35,537 bases of DNA from an uncultured Roseburia sp. (GTDB taxonomy: Bacteria; Bacillota; Clostridia; Lachnospirales; Lachnospiraceae), in the NCBI GenBank assembly GCA_947573605.1, contig CANPGM010000038.1:1-35537 (forward strand), in the 5' to 3' direction. The position numbers were made by a program, and so were the translations under genes. The notes beneath the pieces are model-generated. The model was not told where the DNA came from, did not search any database, and saw only the letters and a list, made by a program, of their open reading frames with translations. This document shows positions 25,049-33,746 of the stretch, one piece after another; positions within the stretch are counted from its first letter, which is position 1; each line of letters begins with the position of its first letter.

Positions 25049-26941
25049 TTCTGCATGTTCATATATATAGGTTCTGCGCGGGGGGACGTCGTTGCCCATC
25101 AGCAGTTCGGTGATGTCGGAGGCCATACGCCCGTCCTCGATTTCAATGCGTTTTAACATTCGTTTTTCCGGATCGAGCGTCGTTTCCCAGAGCTGATCGG
25201 CATCCATTTCTCCAAGTCCTTTATAACGCTGCAGCGTAAAGCTGCCTTTATGCTTTTTCCGGTACCGTTCAAGCGCGGCGTCGTCGTAAAGGTACTCTTC
25301 TTTCCCCTTTGCAGGAATTGCCTTATAAAGCGGCGGCGTCGCGACGTAAATATGTCCTTCGTAAATCAGCTCCGGCATAAACCGGTAAAATAATGTCAAA
25401 AGCAGCGTCGAAATATGCGCGCCGTCTACATCCGCATCCGTCATAATAATAATTTTGTCGTAACGGAGCTTTGTTATATCGAAATCATTTCCGAACCCTT
25501 CCGAAAATCCGCAGCCAAACGCATTAATCATGGTTTTAATTTCTGCATTTGCCAGTACTTTGTCAATGCTCGCCTTCTCCACATTCAAAATTTTTCCGCG
25601 AATCGGAAGAATTGCCTGAAAGCTTCGGTCACGCGCGGTTTTCGCCGAACCGCCCGCCGAATCTCCCTCTACGATAAAAATCTCGCAGCGGGAAGCATCC
25701 CTGCTCTCGCAGTTTGCCAGTTTTCCGTTTGAATCAAAGGAAAACTTCTGCTTTGTCAGCAAATTCGTCCTTGCCTTTTCCTCTGTCTTACGGATTTTCG
25801 CAGCTTTTTCGGCACAGGAAATAACCGTCTTTAAAACTTCCAGATTCTTGTCGAAATAGAGCTGTATTTCGTCCCCCGTCACCTTTGCCGTAACTCTTGC
25901 CGCATCCTGATTGTCCAGTTTTGTCTTTGTCTGCCCCTCAAAGCGCGGATCCGGATGTTTGACCGAAATCACCGCCGTCATTCCGTTTCTGACGTCGGCT
26001 CCCGTAAAGTTGACGTCTTTTTCTTTTAAAATGCCAATCTCTCTGGCATAAGAATTTATTACAGTTGTAAAAACAGTTTTAAAACCGGTAATATGTGCGC
26101 CGCCCTCGGCATTAAAGATATTGTTGCAGAAGCCCATAATATTTTCATGAAATTCGTTCGTATATTGAAATGCGGCTTCCACTTCAATTCCTTCGCTCTC
26201 CCCTTTAAAATAAATGACTTCATGAAGCGCTTCGGTATTTTTATTCAATTCCCTGACGAAGCCTTTAATCCCCTCTTCCTCATGATACTCGATATGTTCC
26301 GTCTGCGCTCCCCGTCTGTCTTCATAAATAATCGTAAGACCCGGATTTAAGTACGCCGTCTCGTGCATCCGGCTTTTGACTTCGTCCTCTTTAAATCTGG
26401 TTTTTTCAAAAATTTCCGGATCGGGAAGAAAATTCACCTTTGTCCCTGTTTTTTTCGTTTTCCCGATTTGCGGAAGCAGGCCGTCCACAAGCTCTATAAC
26501 CGGCACCCCGCGCTCGTATCGGTCATGGTGAATATAGCCCTTTTGGCTGATCTCAACATCCATATACGTCGATAACGCGTTTACAACGGAAGAACCCACG
26601 CCGTGCAGACCGCCGCTTGTCCGATAAGCGGAATCGTCAAATTTTCCTCCCGCATGAAGCGTCGTATAGACAATACGCGCCGCAGACACGCCCTTTTCGT
26701 GCATTCCGACCGGTACACCGCGCCCGTTGTCCTCCACCGTACACGATCCGTCCGCTTCTAATGTTACATATATCGTATCGCAGGCTCCGGCCAGATGCTC
26801 GTCCACCGCGTTGTCGACAATTTCATAAATCAGATGATTCAAACCTTTTCTTGAAACGCTTCCGATATACATTCCCGGCCTCTTCCGAACTGCTTCAAGC
26901 CCTTCCAAAACCGAAATACTATGCTCGTCATAAGCTGCCAT
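25028..26941 (-). CDS. parE: type IIA DNA topoisomerase subunit B (ParE/GyrB-like)
   Basis: 637 residues, ATG 26941, with SD AGAAAGG about 12 nt upstream (a long spacing). The GHKL ATPase has the EIVDNAVDEH (40-49), DNGRGVPVG (71-79) and GLHGVGSSVVNAL (111-123) motifs. The transducer domain follows, then TOPRIM with EGDSAGG (425-431) and DADVDG (502-507), and QRYKGLGEM. It hydrolyses ATP and works with the subunit A encoded downstream. The C-terminus ends EDAELDV, and these last codons are the ones copied in the following tandem repeat. A CdaR/PucR-like regulator gene lies 23 nt upstream. Confidence 0.88.
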   Translation of the reverse strand: MAAYDEHSISVLEGLEAVRKRPGMYIGSVSRKGLNHLIYEIVDNAVDEHLAGACDTIYVTLEADGSCTVEDNGRGVPVGMHEKGVSAARIVYTTLHAGGKFDDSAYRTSGGLHGVGSSVVNALSTYMDVEISQKGYIHHDRYERGVPVIELVDGLLPQIGKTKKTGTKVNFLPDPEIFEKTRFKEDEVKSRMHETAYLNPGLTIIYEDRRGAQTEHIEYHEEEGIKGFVRELNKNTEALHEVIYFKGESEGIEVEAAFQYTNEFHENIMGFCNNIFNAEGGAHITGFKTVFTTVINSYAREIGILKEKDVNFTGADVRNGMTAVISVKHPDPRFEGQTKTKLDNQDAARVTAKVTGDEIQLYFDKNLEVLKTVISCAEKAAKIRKTEEKARTNLLTKQKFSFDSNGKLANCESRDASRCEIFIVEGDSAGGSAKTARDRSFQAILPIRGKILNVEKASIDKVLANAEIKTMINAFGCGFSEGFGNDFDITKLRYDKIIIMTDADVDGAHISTLLLTLFYRFMPELIYEGHIYVATPPLYKAIPAKGKEEYLYDDAALERYRKKHKGSFTLQRYKGLGEMDADQLWETTLDPEKRMLKRIEIEDGRMASDITELLMGNDVPPRRTYIYEHAEDAELDV

Positions 26942-26964
26942 TTTACATCCATGCCTTTCTAACT

Positions 26965-28050
26965 CTATTTTTCTTCTTTTTCCTGATACCTCATATGTGC
27001 GATTACCATCAATGCAATCTTAAATTTCATTGCATCGTCAAATCTGCGAATATCCAGTCCCGTCATTTTTTCGATACGCTCAAGACGATATACGAGTGTG
27101 TTTCGATGCAGATATAATTGGCGCGCCGTCTCCGATATATTCAGGTTATTTTCAAAAAATTTCTGGATCGTCGTCGCATTTTCCTCATCAAAAATATCCG
27201 GTATTTCATCGCCGAATACTTCTTTGATAAACATTTCACAAAGGCTCATCGGAAGCTGATAGATTAACCGTCCGATTCCCAGAAAGCGATAGCTGAACGC
27301 TTCTCGCTCCGCATAAAATATCTTCCCGACCTCAAGCGCCATTCTGGCCTCCTGATATGACCTCGCAATATCCTGCAGATTATATACCACGCTCCCGTAG
27401 CCCACGCGTACCCTTACCATAACTTCCGTCTGCATATTGTCGACAATCATTTCCGCCAGATAAAAAAGCTCCTCTTCCTTCCTTACATCTCTACAGTCTT
27501 TAATCAGAATAATGCTTTGTTCCTCCACTTCAGTCACAAAGTCTCTGGCCCTTGATGCAAACAGATTTTTTATCAGTTCCATTGCGGCGGCATCCTTTTT
27601 GCCTTCTGTTTCGATTACAAATACGGCGCGGCGTTCCTGCTCGATATGAAGTTTCTGCGCTTTATTGTACATATCTACTACAAGCATATTCCCAAGCAGA
27701 ATATTCTGCATAAAATTACTCCGGTCAAACTGCTCCATATAAGCCAGCGCAAGATTACGTATCTGACAGACAGCCAGCTTTCCTATCATATATGCTTCTT
27801 CATGGGATGCCCTGGTAAGAAGGATATATTCCAGTTCTCCTTCTACCAAAACCTTAAAAAAATGATAGCCGGAAAGCATCTGGCTTTCGGCCATAGACGC
27901 CGCAAATGCTTTCACGGCCGATTCCATTCTGTCTTCCGTATCAAAGGTTGCCGCAAGCTGTTTCCCCTCTTCCGAATATACAGCCAGATCAATTTTGGAG
28001 ATATCCTTGATTTCCTCCAGCGCAGTCTGAATTTTATGATTTGAAATCAT
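26965..28050 (-). CDS. PucR/CdaR-type helix-turn-helix regulator
   Basis: 361 residues from ATG 28050; an in-frame ATG 12 nt upstream belongs to the SD block. The N-terminal 150 residues form a sensor-like domain of the CdaR type. A middle GGDEF-like/CdaR domain follows (VRVRVGYGSVVYNLQDIARSYQEARMALEVG). The C-terminus is the PucR HTH: NLNISETARQLYLHRNTLVYRLERI. Relatives control sugar-diacid, purine or proline use. The location is odd, directly upstream of the topoisomerase pair and downstream of the msmX terminator, so its targets may be elsewhere. Confidence 0.88.
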   Translation of the reverse strand: MISNHKIQTALEEIKDISKIDLAVYSEEGKQLAATFDTEDRMESAVKAFAASMAESQMLSGYHFFKVLVEGELEYILLTRASHEEAYMIGKLAVCQIRNLALAYMEQFDRSNFMQNILLGNMLVVDMYNKAQKLHIEQERRAVFVIETEGKKDAAAMELIKNLFASRARDFVTEVEEQSIILIKDCRDVRKEEELFYLAEMIVDNMQTEVMVRVRVGYGSVVYNLQDIARSYQEARMALEVGKIFYAEREAFSYRFLGIGRLIYQLPMSLCEMFIKEVFGDEIPDIFDEENATTIQKFFENNLNISETARQLYLHRNTLVYRLERIEKMTGLDIRRFDDAMKFKIALMVIAHMRYQEKEEK

Positions 28051-28079
28051 TTTTCCTCTCATCCCGCCGCACATGCGGC
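28051..28079 (-). promoter_or_regulatory. hairpin plus Shine-Dalgarno leader of the CdaR-like gene
   Basis: In the mRNA GCCGC-4 nt-GCGGC is followed by GGGATGAGAGGAAAA and then the start ATG. The layout matches that at 18247, 33705 and 30141. Confidence 0.6.
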
Positions 28080-28125
28080 AAAAATAATTGATGTACCGCC
28101 TGATTCATAATCGTCTTTTCATGAG

Positions 28126-28157
28126 AAAAACTGGGTACGAAATTGTACCCAGTTTTT
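28126..28157 (-). terminator. terminator of msmX
   Basis: Perfect 12-bp stem AAAACTGGGTAC / GTACCCAGTTTT with a 6-nt loop, 30 nt after the msmX stop. The symmetrical A/T flanks allow it to act in either direction. Confidence 0.88.
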
Positions 28158-28185
28158 ATTCTTAAGTTTATTTAATTTTACCGAA

Positions 28186-29298
28186 TTAGTTGGTAATTGT
28201 CAATTCTGTTTCTTTGTCGAAACAGTGAATCTTTTCCGGATCCATTGCCAGCGTCACGCGGGATCCCAGACGAGCAGTCGTCTTGGAATCAACCTTTGCA
28301 GACATCTTTGCGTCGCCGATTGTATAGTAAAGCAATACTTCGGAACCAAGTAACTCGTATCCGTTGATTTCGGTCTGGAAACTTGAATCCTTATGCGCTG
28401 CAAGTTCAATCTCGGAATCGCTGATATCTTCCGGTCTGATACCCATAACGACTTTCTTTCCGTTGTATCCGCCGTCCGCTAATTTCTTTGCCTTAGCCGG
28501 AGGAAGCACAATTGTCGTCTTATCAAAGGTAAGAGAAACCTTATCGCCTTCTACCTTACATGTAGCGTCGATGAAGTTCATCTGCGGAGAACCGATAAAT
28601 CCTGCTACGAATAAGTTGTTCGGTTCGTTGTATAATTTCTGCGGAGAGTCTACCTGCATAATAACGCCGTCTTTTAATACGACAATTCTTGTACCTAAGG
28701 TCATAGCCTCGGTCTGATCATGCGTTACATAGATGATGGTCGCTTTTAATCTGTTATGTAATGCTGCGATCTCAGTACGCATCTGTACACGAAGCTTTGC
28801 ATCCAGGTTGGATAACGGTTCGTCCATCAGGAATACTTTCGGATTACGAACAATCGCACGTCCCATAGCTACACGCTGTCTCTGACCACCGGACAAAGCC
28901 TTCGGCTTACGGTCTAACAATTTCTCAAGGTCAAGAATCTTAGCTGCTTCTTCTACTTTCTTTTTGATTTCGTCCTTCGGAACTTTTCTCAGCTTTAATC
29001 CGAACGCCATATTGTCAAATACGGTCATATGCGGATACAGAGCGTAGTTCTGGAATACCATCGCGATATCTCTGTCTTTCGGCTCTACTTCGTTCATAAG
29101 CTTTCCGTCGATTTTAAATTCACCGGAAGAAATCTCCTCCAGACCTGCAATCATACGTAATGTGGTAGATTTACCGCATCCTGAAGGTCCTACAAAAATA
29201 ATAAATTCCTGATCCGCTACTTCAAGGTTAAAATTCTTTACGGCTTCAAACCCGTTCGGATATACCTTGCAAATGTTCTTCATGGATAAACTTGCCAT
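28186..29298 (-). CDS. msmX: sugar ABC transporter ATP-binding protein (MsmX/UgpC family)
   Basis: 370 residues, ATG 29298, SD AGGAGG. Walker A GPSGCGKST (37-45), signature LSGGQRQRVAMGRA, Walker B VFLMDEPLSNLD, and the regulatory TOBE/OB C-terminal domain (about 240-370) with VMGIRPEDI. This is the shared ATPase that in Firmicutes energises many CUT1 oligosaccharide importers. It is monocistronic and has no permease next to it, as expected for a multitask ATPase. A -10-like TATAGT (29348-29353) lies upstream, with no good -35. Confidence 0.93.
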   Translation of the reverse strand: MASLSMKNICKVYPNGFEAVKNFNLEVADQEFIIFVGPSGCGKSTTLRMIAGLEEISSGEFKIDGKLMNEVEPKDRDIAMVFQNYALYPHMTVFDNMAFGLKLRKVPKDEIKKKVEEAAKILDLEKLLDRKPKALSGGQRQRVAMGRAIVRNPKVFLMDEPLSNLDAKLRVQMRTEIAALHNRLKATIIYVTHDQTEAMTLGTRIVVLKDGVIMQVDSPQKLYNEPNNLFVAGFIGSPQMNFIDATCKVEGDKVSLTFDKTTIVLPPAKAKKLADGGYNGKKVVMGIRPEDISDSEIELAAHKDSSFQTEINGYELLGSEVLLYYTIGDAKMSAKVDSKTTARLGSRVTLAMDPEKIHCFDKETELTITN

Positions 29299-29447
29299 TG
29301 GTTATTTTCCTCCTAAAAAAATTTCTGATGCACTTTCTGATGTAATAACTATACATAAAAAACAGTCGAAACACCATATGTGACCTGTACAAAGAATCTG
29401 TCATTTTTTGTGGAATATTACAGTGATTGCAGCCGTTTTTCCTGTAT

Positions 29448-29495
29448 TTCGTCAGGTTGACGAATTAATTCGTCATTTCTGTACGAAATGACGAA
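29448..29495. promoter_or_regulatory. four complementary arms with alternative pairings
   Basis: TTCGTCA, TGACGAA, TTCGTCA and TGACGAA follow each other at 29448-29454, 29458-29464, 29469-29475 and 29489-29495. Arms 1-2, 2-3 and 3-4 can each pair; the central TGACGAATTAATTCGTCA is an 18-bp perfect palindrome, and arms 3-4 extend to 11 bp. It begins 4 nt after the stop of the PRTase-like gene and about 150 nt before msmX. It may be the PRTase terminator, an operator, or an attenuator-like leader. Confidence 0.7.
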
Positions 29496-29498
29496 AAA

Positions 29499-30140
29499 TT
29501 ACAGCTTCGAATAACCGAATCCGTTTACAACCGCTTCCAGACGGATTCCTTTTTTGCAGTAAGGACAGTCCTCCGCCGCGTAAGCTCCGTATCCGGGCAG
29601 ATCTTCTTCCCGAAAGACAGACTGTATCCGCATTCCGTCAATCTCCTCAACTGTGGAGAATACCGAAGCAATCGACTCGACGATTCCTCCGTAATAACGG
29701 ATTCCTTCCAGGCTTCGATGCATTGTTTTACCCGTAGTTGTGGTCGCGCAAAGAAGAACGATGTGTTTGCCGGCAATACTTGGCTTGATGTTGTCGCGGA
29801 ACAAAAGCTGATTGTTGCTGTTCAGTTCAGGAGATACTACATATATGGTTTCATGTCTGTTTGTAGACTGATAGGAAGCTTTTTCAAATTCCTCCGCCAA
29901 AAGCGCTCCGATCACTTCTGTGCCGTCCATGCAGACAATCGTATCCACATAGGAAAGCCGGCCGATTTTATGACATAATATTTTTGCAATTTCCTCGGCC
30001 TCCCGCAGTCTGGTCTTTAAGCTTGTAATATCAATATAATAATTGATATGTGAGTGGCTCGTTGCAAAATGCCCCGGAATCGCGTGAATCGCCACCTTAT
30101 TGCTTTCTTTTGAATAAAATTTTACCATTTTGCTTTCCAT
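29499..30140 (-). CDS. phosphoribosyltransferase-like protein
   Basis: 213 residues, ATG 30140, SD GGAAGGAGAG. The fold order resembles orotate phosphoribosyltransferase-type enzymes: a central YVDTIVCMDGTEVIGALLAEEF, a loop region around residues 95-112, then KHIVLLCATTTTGKTMHRSLEGI, which aligns with the PRPP loop VVVDDVITTG. The two acidic residues normally before the TTG are replaced by Cys-Ala, so PRPP binding or catalysis may be altered. A CPYCKKG motif near the C-terminus could hold a metal with other residues. Substrate unknown; it follows dut in a nucleotide-themed run. Confidence 0.72.
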   Translation of the reverse strand: MESKMVKFYSKESNKVAIHAIPGHFATSHSHINYYIDITSLKTRLREAEEIAKILCHKIGRLSYVDTIVCMDGTEVIGALLAEEFEKASYQSTNRHETIYVVSPELNSNNQLLFRDNIKPSIAGKHIVLLCATTTTGKTMHRSLEGIRYYGGIVESIASVFSTVEEIDGMRIQSVFREEDLPGYGAYAAEDCPYCKKGIRLEAVVNGFGYSKL

Positions 30141-30174
30141 AACGCTCTCTCCTTCCGCCGCTTCTTTGTGCGGC
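30141..30174 (-). promoter_or_regulatory. hairpin plus Shine-Dalgarno leader of the PRTase-like gene
   Basis: In the mRNA GCCGC-8 nt-GCGGC is followed by GGAAGGAGAGAGCGTT and then the start ATG. It is a variant of the leader at 18247, 28051 and 33705. Confidence 0.5.
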
Positions 30175-30204
30175 TCTCCAATTTACCCCTGCTTTGTTCC
30201 GATT

Positions 30205-30645
30205 TTATTGTCTGCCTGTGGTTCCGAATCCTCCTCTGTCTTCATTGCCAAGTGCTTCTGTTTCTTCAAATGTAATCTGCGGCTGATGCTTTTGAATCCG
30301 AAACTGACAGATACGATCATTGACATGGATCTCCGTATCGCGCACAGCAAGCACCGGTACCTTCCAAATGTCTCCGTCTCCGCAGTAGGTTTCGTCGACG
30401 ACTCCCATATGATTGGTCTGTATCAGCCCAAAGCTGTGAAACGTAGAGCTTCTCGGCACAATCACTGCCTCATATCCCTTCGGAAGCTGCATCGAGATTC
30501 CCAGTGAAATCAAACGGGACTCTCCTTTTTTTAATATGACATGCTCTGCCGCACGAAGATCAATCCAATCGCTTTTTCCCGCAATGTAAGTCAGTTTTTC
30601 GATCTCTTTCGTATGATATTTAATCCGAATTGTTTCTTTTTCCAT
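30205..30645 (-). CDS. dut: dUTP diphosphatase
   Basis: 146 residues, ATG 30645, weak SD GGAAG. The five trimeric dUTPase motifs can be traced: SDWIDLRAAE (motif 1, with Asp29), PRSST (motif 2, 64-68), GVVDETYCGDG (motif 3, catalytic Asp84), the RICQFRIQ strand (motif 4), and RGGFGTTG (motif 5, 136-143). It hydrolyses dUTP to dUMP, keeping uracil out of DNA and feeding dTMP synthesis. The length is normal. It lies 44 nt after gpsA on the same strand. Confidence 0.9.
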   Translation of the reverse strand: MEKETIRIKYHTKEIEKLTYIAGKSDWIDLRAAEHVILKKGESRLISLGISMQLPKGYEAVIVPRSSTFHSFGLIQTNHMGVVDETYCGDGDIWKVPVLAVRDTEIHVNDRICQFRIQKHQPQITFEETEALGNEDRGGFGTTGRQ

Positions 30646-30689
30646 CTTCCGTCACAATCTCTTTTCTAAAAAAATAAAACCCGTTCTTC

Positions 30690-31703
30690 TTATGCTTTCC
30701 ATTCCAACGCGCTGTGCTCGCATTTCCTGTCGCGTAGCATCAGCTCCATAACCGCTTCCTTCGCCGGCTTATCCTCAAATAATACGCGGTTCACTTCTTC
30801 TATAATCGGCATTTCCACTTCGTACTTTCGCGCCAGCGCAATGGCTGCTTTTGCGGAATATACGCCTTCCACTACCATCTTTACTTCATCCATCGCCTGT
30901 TTCATAGTATAACCCCGGCCAATCAGCATTCCGGCTCTCCTGTTTCGGCTGTGTCTGCTTTCGCAGGTAACAATCAAATCTCCGATTCCGGTAAGACCGC
31001 TCAACGTCTCTGTCTTGGCTCCCATTTTATAGGCAAGACGGCTCATTTCCATAATTCCTCTCGTAATCAGAGCTGCTTTTGTATTGTCTCCGTATCCAAG
31101 TCCGTCGGCCATACCCGCCGCCAATGCAATTACATTTTTTAAAGAACCGCCAAGCTCCATTCCAAGCACATCCGGACTTGTATATACCCGGAATACTTCA
31201 TTCATAAAAATATCCTGCACGCCTTCGGCAACCGCACGCTTTTCAGCGCCTGCTACAACCGTAGTCGGAACTCCCATCCCTACTTCTTCCGCATGGCTCG
31301 GACCGCACATTACCGCCGTATCGACCTTTGGAAGCTCCTGTTCAACGATTTGAGACAACGTCAGCAGCGTTTTCTCTTCGATTCCCTTTGCGACACAGAC
31401 AATAACCTGCCCTTTTCTTACATAGGGAGCCATTCGCTTTGCCGTACTTCTGGTATAAATCGAGGGCGCCGCGAGAATCAGAAATTCCTTTCCCGTAACC
31501 GCATCGCCCAAATCCGTAGTAAATTCCATATCACCCGGCAGTATCACACCCGGAAGTTTATCCACATGTTCATGTTTTTCCCGAAGCATTGCAATCTCGT
31601 CGTCCAGAACGGACCAGACCGTCACATGGTTTCCGTTGTCATGCAATACTTTCGCAAGCGCAATTCCCCAGCTTCCCGCGCCAATTACCGCTACCTTTTT
31701 CAC
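30690..31703 (-). CDS. gpsA: glycerol-3-phosphate dehydrogenase [NAD(P)+]
   Basis: 337 residues, ATG 31703. N-terminal Rossmann motif VIGAGSWGIALA (6-17), VCVAKGIEE, GPSHAEEV and the conserved LKNVIALAAGMADGLGYGDNTKAALITRG block with the catalytic Lys. It makes sn-glycerol-3-phosphate from DHAP. plsY, the next enzyme, is directly upstream (12-nt gap), so the two supply the first steps of phospholipid synthesis together. Confidence 0.96.
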   Translation of the reverse strand: MKKVAVIGAGSWGIALAKVLHDNGNHVTVWSVLDDEIAMLREKHEHVDKLPGVILPGDMEFTTDLGDAVTGKEFLILAAPSIYTRSTAKRMAPYVRKGQVIVCVAKGIEEKTLLTLSQIVEQELPKVDTAVMCGPSHAEEVGMGVPTTVVAGAEKRAVAEGVQDIFMNEVFRVYTSPDVLGMELGGSLKNVIALAAGMADGLGYGDNTKAALITRGIMEMSRLAYKMGAKTETLSGLTGIGDLIVTCESRHSRNRRAGMLIGRGYTMKQAMDEVKMVVEGVYSAKAAIALARKYEVEMPIIEEVNRVLFEDKPAKEAVMELMLRDRKCEHSALEWKA

Positions 31704-31715
31704 ACGAATCCTCCC

Positions 31716-32360
31716 TTACTTATTTTTACTTCCAAATTTATTTTCCGTTCCTTTTAACAGCCGCCTGATATTTTCCCGATGCCTCCATAACGCCATCAGC
31801 GTAAAACAGCCGCTGACAATATAAAATTCCGGAAGATAAGACGGCGCTATCGAAAGATAGCCGAGCTGTCCGAACAGAACCACCTGCACGAGATAAAACA
31901 CTACAACAAGTATCGATCCAAGAGATACATACCTCGTAATTGCAATGGAACCGATAAATAAGGCAAGACAGACAGGCGCTGCAATCGGACAGACGGCAAG
32001 AATCATGCCTGACGTACAGGCAATGCCCTTACCTCCTTTGAACTTCAGATAACATGGAAAATTATGACCGAGCACCGCTCCGAATCCCGCATAAAGTCCA
32101 AGTACCTTTACCGCTTCCGGATATTTTTCCCGAAATAGAAAATAGACAAGCACGACTGCCAGAATCGCCTTAAATAAATCTCCCAAAAAAGTGATCAGTC
32201 CCGCCTTCCAGCCTAAAACCCGCAGTGAATTTGTCGTACCGGCATTACCGCTTCCCTCGTTACGAATATCGATCCCACGGCTTTTTCCGTAAAAATACCC
32301 CGTCTGAAACAGCCCGAATACATATCCGGTAATTAATGAAATAAGTCTGGCAATTATCAT
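31716..32360 (-). CDS. plsY: acyl-phosphate glycerol-3-phosphate acyltransferase PlsY
   Basis: 214 residues from ATG 32360 (SD GGGGAT); ATG 32372 is an alternative start four codons longer. A multi-pass membrane protein with the PlsY motifs GSGNAGTTNSLRVLG, GHNFPCYLKFKGGKG and a late GSGxxG-type segment replaced by the family's variable C-terminus. It transfers acyl groups from acyl-phosphate to glycerol-3-phosphate in the membrane. It lies between der and gpsA with very short gaps, so these form one operon. Confidence 0.95.
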   Translation of the reverse strand: MIIARLISLITGYVFGLFQTGYFYGKSRGIDIRNEGSGNAGTTNSLRVLGWKAGLITFLGDLFKAILAVVLVYFLFREKYPEAVKVLGLYAGFGAVLGHNFPCYLKFKGGKGIACTSGMILAVCPIAAPVCLALFIGSIAITRYVSLGSILVVVFYLVQVVLFGQLGYLSIAPSYLPEFYIVSGCFTLMALWRHRENIRRLLKGTENKFGSKNK

Positions 32361-32378
32361 ATCTATCCCCATTTCTGC

Positions 32379-33704
32379 TTAATTTTTTTCTTTTCTCTCT
32401 CGGATAATAAATTTTAAAGCCGTCCCGCGGAATCCGAACGTTTCGCGAATCCGGTTCTCCAGATAACGCGTATAAGAAAAGTGCATCAGCTCTTTATCGT
32501 TTACAAAAACTACAAAAGTAGGAGGCTTAACGGAAACCTGCGTCGTATAATAAATGCGAAGCCGCTTTCCTTTGTCGGAGGGCGGCTGCTGCAATGCGAC
32601 CGCTTCCGCAACAATCTCGTTCAGTACGCCCGTAGCGACACGCATACTGTTGTTTTCCAGTACAACGTCAATCGTTTCAAATATTCTGCCGAGACGCTGT
32701 CCCGATTTCGCGGAGATAAACAAAATTTCCGCATACGGCATAAAGCTTAAGATTTGACGGATTTTCTCGGTATGACGGTAAACCGTCTTATCGTCTTTTT
32801 CAATTGCGTCCCACTTATTAACCGCAATAATAATCCCTTTTCCGCGATCATGGGCAATACCTGCAATTTTTGCGTCCTGTTCGGTTACGCCTTCCGTCGC
32901 GTCAATCATAATCACACATACGTCGGCGCGCTCCACTGCCGTTACGGCACGGATAATACTGTAACGCTCCAATTCCTCTTTAATTTTATTTTTCCGCCTA
33001 AGTCCTGCGGTGTCGATAAAAATATACTCTTTTCCGTTGTATTTAATATCCGTATCTATCGCGTCTCTGGTCGTTCCCGCAATATCCGAAACAATGACAC
33101 GTTCCTCTTTTGCAAGCTTATTAATCAGCGAGGACTTTCCGACATTCGGCTTTCCGATCACCGCAATCCTCGGACGTCCATCCTCCTCTTCCTTTTCCGT
33201 ATAATCGGGAAAGTGCTTTACGACTTCGTCCAGCATATCGCCAAGTCCCAGCTTAGAAGAAGCCGAAATCGGAAGGGGATCTCCGATTCCAAGATTATAA
33301 AACTCGTAAACGTCCGCCATATATTTTTCAAAACTGTCTACTTTATTGACGACAAGCACAACCGGCTTACCGGAACGCCGCAGCAGATCGGCCACTTTGC
33401 CGTCCGCGTCCTGAAGGCCTTGCTTTACATCTGTAAGAAAAATAATCACGTCCGCCGACGCAATCGCAATTTCCGCCTGCTCCCGCATCCGCGACAAAAT
33501 AAGATCTTTGCTTTCAGGTTCAATGCCGCCCGTATCAATCATGGTAAAATTGTAATTAAGCCATGATACCTCCGCATAAATCCGGTCCCTGGTCACGCCC
33601 GGCGTGTCCTTTACAATTGAAATCCGCTCGCCTGCAAGCGCGTTAAACAGCGTAGACTTTCCGACATTCGGACGGCCTACCACCGCTACCACTGGTTTAC
33701 TCAT
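32379..33704 (-). CDS. der: ribosome biogenesis GTPase Der (EngA)
   Basis: 441 residues from ATG 33704; an in-frame ATG 12 nt upstream belongs to the SD block. Two consecutive G domains: GRPNVGKS (10-17), [12 protein letters not shown] and NKVD in the first; GKPNVGKS (about 184), [19 protein letters not shown] and NKWD in the second. A KH-like C-terminal domain ends [11 protein letters not shown]. It is needed for 50S assembly. It is downstream of the DUF512 radical SAM gene, a frequent pairing in Firmicutes, and upstream of plsY-gpsA. Confidence 0.97.
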   Translation of the reverse strand: MSKPVVAVVGRPNVGKSTLFNALAGERISIVKDTPGVTRDRIYAEVSWLNYNFTMIDTGGIEPESKDLILSRMREQAEIAIASADVIIFLTDVKQGLQDADGKVADLLRRSGKPVVLVVNKVDSFEKYMADVYEFYNLGIGDPLPISASSKLGLGDMLDEVVKHFPDYTEKEEEDGRPRIAVIGKPNVGKSSLINKLAKEERVIVSDIAGTTRDAIDTDIKYNGKEYIFIDTAGLRRKNKIKEELERYSIIRAVTAVERADVCVIMIDATEGVTEQDAKIAGIAHDRGKGIIIAVNKWDAIEKDDKTVYRHTEKIRQILSFMPYAEILFISAKSGQRLGRIFETIDVVLENNSMRVATGVLNEIVAEAVALQQPPSDKGKRLRIYYTTQVSVKPPTFVVFVNDKELMHFSYTRYLENRIRETFGFRGTALKFIIRERKEKN

Positions 33705-33733
33705 ATTTCCTCTCATTCCACCGCCCGAGCGGT
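33705..33733 (-). promoter_or_regulatory. hairpin plus Shine-Dalgarno leader of der
   Basis: In the mRNA ACCGC-4 nt-GCGGT is followed by GGAATGAGAGGAAAT and then the start ATG. The stem bases differ from those at 28051 while pairing is kept. Confidence 0.6.
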
Positions 33734-33746
33734 TCAAAATCGTTCT

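Noticed and set aside
32754-33566. 270-codon plus-strand ORF inside der
   Set aside because: Fully antisense to both conserved G domains of der; no SD or recognisable motif.
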